From: Ascidia mentula | Lineage: Eukaryota > Chordata > Ascidiacea > Phlebobranchia > Ascidiidae | Assembly: GCA_947561715.1 (NCBI GenBank) | Contig: OX387200.1 | Span: 20,214,501 to 20,278,500, forward strand | DNA: 64,000 bases | Direction of reading: 5' to 3' | Shown: in pieces, positions 58,601 to 64,000 of the stretch | How the letters are laid out: each line of letters begins with the position of its first letter | Numbering within the stretch: position 1 is the first letter of the stretch | The notes under the pieces: model-generated | Seen by the model: the letters and a program-made list of their open reading frames with translations, nothing else | The model's database searches: none | Told to the model about the DNA's origin: nothing | Translations under genes and position numbers: made by a program

Positions 58601-61560
58601 TTTGGGACAACTTAGTAGGCGGGTCCTCTGTTGTCACACAAGACGACGTAATTGTAGTGAACGTGGTTCCCTGTTGTCACCCTTTTTTTGTTCGCCATTT
58701 TGTTGTTGGGCTTTTCTAACGGTGAGCGAGTAACAAGACTTTAGCATTAGGATAAATCATGAGCCTGAAGGTTTGATTAGCTACCAAAACAAGTTCTATT
58801 TATTTAGGCCATGTTACACGACAGGTTAATTCCTGTACACAGACGCTAATCGGTCACATACAAACGGACACATGAAATGTTGTAACGCCCACAGTTTCAA
58901 ATTGAAAAACGGTGATTTCAACTTATGCTTGTCACCAAGAAACAATATCGTAAGGTAAAAAAATATGCTGTTATCAGTTTTTTCACTCTTAAATATTTTG
59001 ATGTGACGGTAATCATTTTGAGGACAAAGATACAACCGGTAAAAAGGCAAAGTTGTGAACATGCGAACAAAAATCATCCACGCAAACGTCGATCTGCCTT
59101 TCAAACCATCGCCAGAATTGCCACAACTTTTTGGTTTGAGAGTCTTGTCCACGCCTTCTTTTTTCGATTGGGTGTCTTGTCCTCATCAGACATGTTTACC
59201 CTTAATTAACGTTATGTCACATAACAAATACACCGTTGGCGCAGGTAAAAGTAAGTGAAACGACAGTCAAAATATTACTGGTAGCTATGGAGACATATAA
59301 ACATGGTTTTCAAAAGGAACATTCTTTCACTTTGTGTTAGTTCGTGATATTGGAAATTACATTGTTTCTTTACAAGTATTGTAAAAATGTACTACCCTCT
59401 TAAATGCTAATTCATATTTTGACAATTTTTTAAAATGGCAGTAAGTGCGTTTTTGTAACAAGTATGTGAAGCCTTATTTCATGAACATTCAGCTTAGTGT
59501 AACTTTATACTTTTTAACGGTTGGCCATTTTTTAAAGAAGACTCAGAACAACATTTTTGACAGTTGAAGGGGAAATTCGAATTCCTGACGTCTTCTAACG
59601 ACAAACGTATTTTCCTTGTTTGTTTGCTTGCCTACCTTAGAATTAACATTCTACGAAACTCAAATCAAACAATTGGCATTTTAGCAATGTTATAAACCGC
59701 TGTTATTGATAGCCTATGGTTCCTCAAACAAACCACGCGTTATTTACCTTTTGAGAAAATACTTTTATGCCCTCAACAACTATATTAAAAAAGTATTGTA
59801 AAAATGTACTACCCTCTTAAATGCTAATTCATATTTTGACAATTTTTTAAAATGGCAGTAAGTGCGTTTTTGTAACAAGTATGTGAAGCCTTATTCCATG
59901 AACATTCAGCTTAGTGTAACTTTGTACTCCAAAAATTTTGTGATTAAATTTTGTGTACGTAACAAGGTGAAGAGCTGATTCTTTTGAAACTGTTCGAACG
60001 GACAAGATGACTTTGTAGTGGGCGTGATTCCCTGTTTTCGCCCTAGGCGTACGAGCGCCATTGTGTTGTTGAGCTTTTGTAACGATGAGCGAGGAACAAG
60101 GTTTTAGCATTAAGGATAAATCGTGAGACTGAAGATTTGATGAACTGTCAAACACTTTTGTTTTATTTAGGTATCGTTACATGATCTGGTTAATTCCTTT
60201 ACACAGACGCTAATCGATCACATTAAAACGAAGACTTGAAATTTTGTAACAGTTGTAAAGTGCACAACAGAGATTTTAACTTAGGCTTGTTACCAAGCAA
60301 CAATACCGCCAAATAAAAAAATATGGTATATTGACAATGTTTTTCACTCTTAAATTTTTTGATGTGACGGTGATCATGTTTAAGACAAAGTTAAAGCCAG
60401 AAAAATTGTAAAAATTGTAAACAAAAAAAAAATCATCCACACACACGTTGATTTACTTTCTCCCCCATTTCCAGAACTTCCACCACTTTTTTTGATCGGG
60501 AGGCTCGTCCACATGGCTTTCTCCCGGCATTTTTTTTTGTACTCTCCCGACAACAAGTAAATCACTTAATGGTGAACGATAATTCCGACGATATCTGTTT
60601 TTCAGACATATATTTTTTTATTATAGAGTAAAACGCATTAGTAATAGTTTACTGACCACCAATTTCCGAAACTCCTCCAGTCAGGCGCTCTCCGTTCGCA
60701 CTTTACACTGACCAGGAAAAGATGTTTCTAGTCAAGCGCTTTCTTGCCTTTTGTCGAGAGTATTTTTATCTTCTGTTTCTCATTATGGTCTTGCCCATGG
60801 AAACAGATGAGAGTAGCGTAACAACATCAAGCATAACATTGTTTGTAGGTGGTTCCTCGTCACCCTTACCTTCCCTGTTTCCAACAACACCGGTGACGAT
60901 GCCTGTGCATGCAACACGATACCGACCCCCACCGAAGAAACGGTGGACAACGATCTTCGAAATGTATACGAGAGTCTTTGGAATGTTGCTGTTGTTTAAA
61001 AACATTTCCCATGTAAGAAGTTGTGGACATTTGCATTGACTTTGCCTACTTCCTAATTTTTAAACACGCAAATTAGCATTGGAATTTTTTCCAAAATTTA
61101 GTAAAAGCCGAGCATATTTTGCACAAAAGTAAGGCCTACAAAAGTGAAGCTCTCGCCAACAGACTGGGAAAATTCCGTTAACTACTTTGTTGTTGACGAC
61201 CTTTTCTATCAAAGGAACCGGATTTTTCGAGTTGAAACCAAATGCCGGATTTCTTTGTCAACGACAAACAGTTCTTTTTTGGTTGCTTTTCGCGTCGTGT
61301 TTACTCAGCTGTTTTTCGACACAACGAACCACGAAGCTCAACTAAAGCGAATGGAATTTCACCAATTTCTTATTCGTGTGCGTTTTTACCACCGTTTACA
61401 TTTGAACAAACCAAACCTACAAGCTTTGACCTTCGGTGAATTCGATTGAAAGCAACAAAGATATTTTATGCACAACGGAAAATGCTATGTTTTATAAACA
61501 GTCTGAAGTAAAAGGCAACAATTTTTATGAGGCTAGGAATATAACTCTGTCCATATTACG
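55675..61560. other. Repeat-rich region with diverged duplicated blocks
   Basis: Blocks around 58650-59000 and 60010-60330 are diverged copies of each other (shared ACACAGACGCTAATCG). A further motif, CGGTYGGCCATTTTT followed by GAAGACYCRGAACAA, recurs near 56050, 58215 and 59520. Candidate leader-like frames at 57505-57687 (-) and 60722-61013 (+, ends at a donor) have hydrophobic starts but no partners. I do not call a gene. Confidence 0.45.
59375..59927 (+). repeat. Pair of 136-bp direct repeats, 417 bp apart
   Basis: 59375-59510 and 59792-59927 differ at about 2 positions over 136 bp (both begin AGTATTGTAAAAATGTACTA). This is a recent local duplication of non-coding sequence. Confidence 0.85.
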
Positions 61561-62195
61561 ATTTATCCTGTGTAGTGTCTGTTATTTGTTGTATTTTCGC
61601 ATGTTTACCACGAATGCCCAAAGTATTTTTCCTTTTTCCCAACTGAATGTAATCCTGGTGTCCAACGCTTATCCGATCAGCTGTTCAAAAGGAATCTTTT
61701 TAAACCGTACACAGGTGCAGGATGACGTTGAATCGAGCTGCGTGCTATTGTGTGACGTAAAGCGAACGAGCGCCATTTTGTTGTTGTGAGAAGTGAAGCT
61801 TTTTGGCGATGGACGCGGAACAAGACTTTAGCATTAGGAATGGATCGTGGGCGTAGGGGCTTCGTTAATTGACAAACCACGTTTGTAACTCAGACAGGCT
61901 TGAAAAGTCTTTTTCACATTAATGTTTTAATCATTCAGTGTTGGATGGTGTAGTACGGCAATACAAACCTCGACCGAATCTGGAATTTTATTAAAATCTA
62001 ACATTTATGCTAATGACTGTTGCCAACGGGCAATCTTTTGTAACTTAACAAAGTGCATTTGTCACTGTTTTTTCACCGTTAAATCTGACACATTTGTGAT
62101 AAAGAAGCATTCAATCACTACTATTTATTGAAAAAACATTTCTAAAGCAGGTATGTGCATATTTACAGGCAAAACACAACACACATAGTTTCACA

Positions 62196-62548
62196 TTACT
62201 GAATAACGCAGTTTTTTATTTTTTTAACAGCGTCGATTTCATGCTTCACCAATTCCTGTACTTTTTCAACTTCGTCCATATTCCTTCAACAAGTTAAAAA
62301 AACACATTTATTCGTCTGGTTTTTGCCACAAATACATGTTTCCAAAAAGTTTTTAAGCAAGGGTAAATTTTCACAAAAAAACTTGTATGCATACTTACAG
62401 TTTTAAAACTCTGTCCTGCAGCTCGTATAATTGCCTGATATTGATAAGCGGTGTAGGAAAAGCTATTGTTGCTTCTCTGCCACTGCGAACGCAAATGTTC
62501 TGGGGAACGAAACAAGTAATACGATTCAGCCAGACCTCTTGTCGTCAC
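62196..62548 (-). CDS. Last two exons of an unknown coiled-coil protein ending in CaaX (CVIQ), copy 1
   Basis: The terminal exon 62196-62283 (phase 2 acceptor) encodes NMDEVEKVQELVKHEIDAVK then KIKNCVIQ and stop. The preceding exon ends at donor 62399 in a matching phase, with frame ...LINIRQLYELQDRVLKL, so the join makes a continuous heptad-like helix. Its upstream part includes QEVWLNRITCFVPQN; the exon start is uncertain. Polybasic plus CVIQ suggests prenylation. Family unknown. The tail resembles in principle the prenylated end of GTPase gene A. Copy 2 supports coding because its terminal exon has mostly synonymous or conservative changes. Confidence 0.45.
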
Positions 62549-63217
62549 CTCACCCCCACGAACTTGTAACTGGAGAAAAAATATCAGGCTTCTGTGTAAT
62601 GTATGTGATTTGGTGGAGTTTAGCGTGTTTACTACGAATGGCCAACGTATTTTTTTTCCTTTTCCTAACTGAATGCAATCCTGGAGTCCACGCTTGTAAA
62701 GTCAACTGTTTTAAAAAGAATCATTTTAAAAATCGTACACAGGTGCAAGATGACGTTGAATTGATCGGTGTGCGCTGTTGTGTGACGAACGAGCGCCATT
62801 TTGTTGTTGTAAGAAGTGAAGTTTTTAGTAATGTGCGTCAAACAAGATTTTAGCATTATGGATCGTGAGCGTGGGGGTTCGTTAATTGACAAACCACGTT
62901 GGTAACTCAGACAGGCTTAAAAGGTCTAATTTCTTTTTCACATTAATGTTTTAATCACTCAGTGTTGGATGGTGTAGTACGGCAATATAAACCTCGACCG
63001 AATCTGGGAATTTATTAAAATCTAACATTTATGCTAATGATTGTTGCCAACGGGCAATATTTTATAATTCAACAAAGCGCATTTGTCACTGTTTTCCCCT
63101 ATTAAACCTGACACATATGTGATAAAGAAGCATTTAACCACTACTATTTATTGAAAAACATTTTTGAAGCAGGTATATGCATATTTACAGGCAAAACACA
63201 ACACACATAGTTTCACA

Positions 63218-63660
63218 TTACTGAATAACGCATTTTTTCTTTTTTTGAACAGAGTCAATTTCGTGCTTCACCAATTCCTGTACTTTTTCAACTTCGTCCA
63301 TATTCCTTCAACAAGTTAAAAAAACACATTTATTCGTCTGGTTTTCACCACAGATACATGTTTATAAAAAGTTTCAAACAAGGGTACTTACAGTTATCAA
63401 ACACTGCACTGTCGCTTATAGAGTAGCCAGAATTTGGAAAGGAATACTGGAATAGATTAGTTGCTTCTTAGCTTCTTGCCGCACCAATGTCAAAAACAAA
63501 ATGTCTCCGAGGGCAAAAGCAACTCCCAAATAGCAACGAGGTACTGAAACCCAACTAGAAACACAATCCTGTTCACGATACCCGTTCCCATGGTATCAAA
63601 CGACATAGGAACTCCTTTTGTTGGATGTAACGCTGGTGAAACGAACCAGCATCACCTCTT
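63218..63660 (-). pseudogene. Copy 2 of the CaaX-tailed gene end, probably degraded
   Basis: The terminal exon 63218-63305 is intact (NMDEVEKVQELVKHEIDSVQ then KKKKCVIQ). The penultimate exon, ending at donor 63392, shows stops in the frame that matches phase 2, although CQQEVMLVRFTS still aligns to copy 1. Either this copy is a pseudogene or it uses a different penultimate exon further right. Confidence 0.4.
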
Positions 63661-64000
63661 GCTGACACCAACCTCACGAACTCGTAAACGGAAACACAAT
63701 TAGACATATCAGGCGTCAAAAAAACTGTGAATTAAATAAAATGCTGTCAAATAAAAACACAGCTTTTCAAGTTATTAGTTTTTCAAATGAACTAATAAAT
63801 TTGACAAGCAGTTGAATATCACTTACTAAGATTTGAATTATGCAACAGTGTAACAATTTCAAACTAAAGAACTGATGTTATATCACTCAAACCAAACCAT
63901 TTTTTTTCGAGCACAATACTTTTCCGTTGAGCAATCTCTTCAGTTTAGTCTCTTACCACAGATGAAAGATGCTCCTGGGAGCAGGTTGAAGCAGTTGTTT
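63661..64000. other. Right window edge, nothing supported
   Basis: AT-rich sequence with no recognisable exon. It may hold introns of the CaaX-tailed gene on the minus strand. Confidence 0.4.

Larger units (their letters stand above)
61580..63700. repeat. ~1.03-kb tandem duplication carrying a CaaX-tailed terminal exon
   Basis: Unit 1 (~61580-62600) and unit 2 (~62605-63700) share long stretches at an offset of 1022-1028 bp, for example CGTACACAGGTGCARGATGA (61706, 62734) and the minus-strand exon at 62196 and 63218. Borders are approximate. Confidence 0.75.

Noticed and set aside
60722..61013. Plus-strand ~97-codon frame with hydrophobic start, ending at a donor
   Set aside because: Lies among duplicated repeats. 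No downstream exon or homologue recognised, so too weak for a gene call.
1..64000. Bacterial-type features (operons, CRISPR arrays, ribosome binding sites, IS elements)
   Set aside because: Spliced genes and intron structure show a eukaryotic nuclear genome; no regular spacer arrays were seen.

Overview
The window is eukaryotic. Its genes are split by many small introns with GT-AG borders. The recognisable families are an SLC22 transporter, an MS4A/CD20-like four-pass protein, two cytokine-receptor-like type I membrane proteins and three atlastin/GBP-type GTPases. Compact introns (about 60-1100 bp) combined with a chordate-type gene set suggest an invertebrate chordate, most likely an ascidian tunicate. 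This is an inference; no species-specific marker was seen. I assembled the exons by hand from splice sites, reading frame and intron phase.

Layout. 208-2717 (-): 5' part of an SLC22-family transporter that runs off the left edge. 2.7-13.9 kb: no convincing gene. 13884-18811 (+) and 26611-30483 (+): two paralogous nine-exon genes, R1 and R2. Each has a signal peptide, an ectodomain resembling the two-domain module of class II cytokine (interferon/IL-10) receptors, one membrane helix, a box1-like LPxNL motif and a conserved tail. 32165-35799, 37047-39885 and 48620-51916 (all -): three ten-exon paralogues A, B and C. Each has an atlastin/GBP-like GTPase domain, a ~280-residue charged coiled coil and a different C-terminal membrane tail. 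43077-45171 (+): an MS4A-like gene, followed at 46.1-47.6 kb by a broken copy. 52-64 kb: repeat-rich, with minus-strand terminal exons ending in CaaX boxes and a ~1 kb tandem duplication.

How the parts may work together. A tandem pair of putative class II cytokine receptors lies under 2 kb from a cluster of large GTPases related to interferon-inducible GBPs. GTPase genes A and B share an IRF/ISRE-like GAAA(A)GGAACYGAAA motif 200-280 bp upstream of their start codons. Together this looks like a candidate receptor/effector immune locus in an invertebrate chordate. It is the most interesting feature of the window.

Repeats. A dispersed family carries hammerhead self-cleaving ribozyme motifs: one well-formed copy at 23189-23248 (+), one with an intact core at 52906-52956 (-), and several decayed copies. 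There are also a tRNA-derived SINE with an A tail, a hAT-like insertion in gene A that contains a duplicated exon, two long hairpins inside introns, and a ~410 bp tandem repeat at 40.5-41.4 kb.
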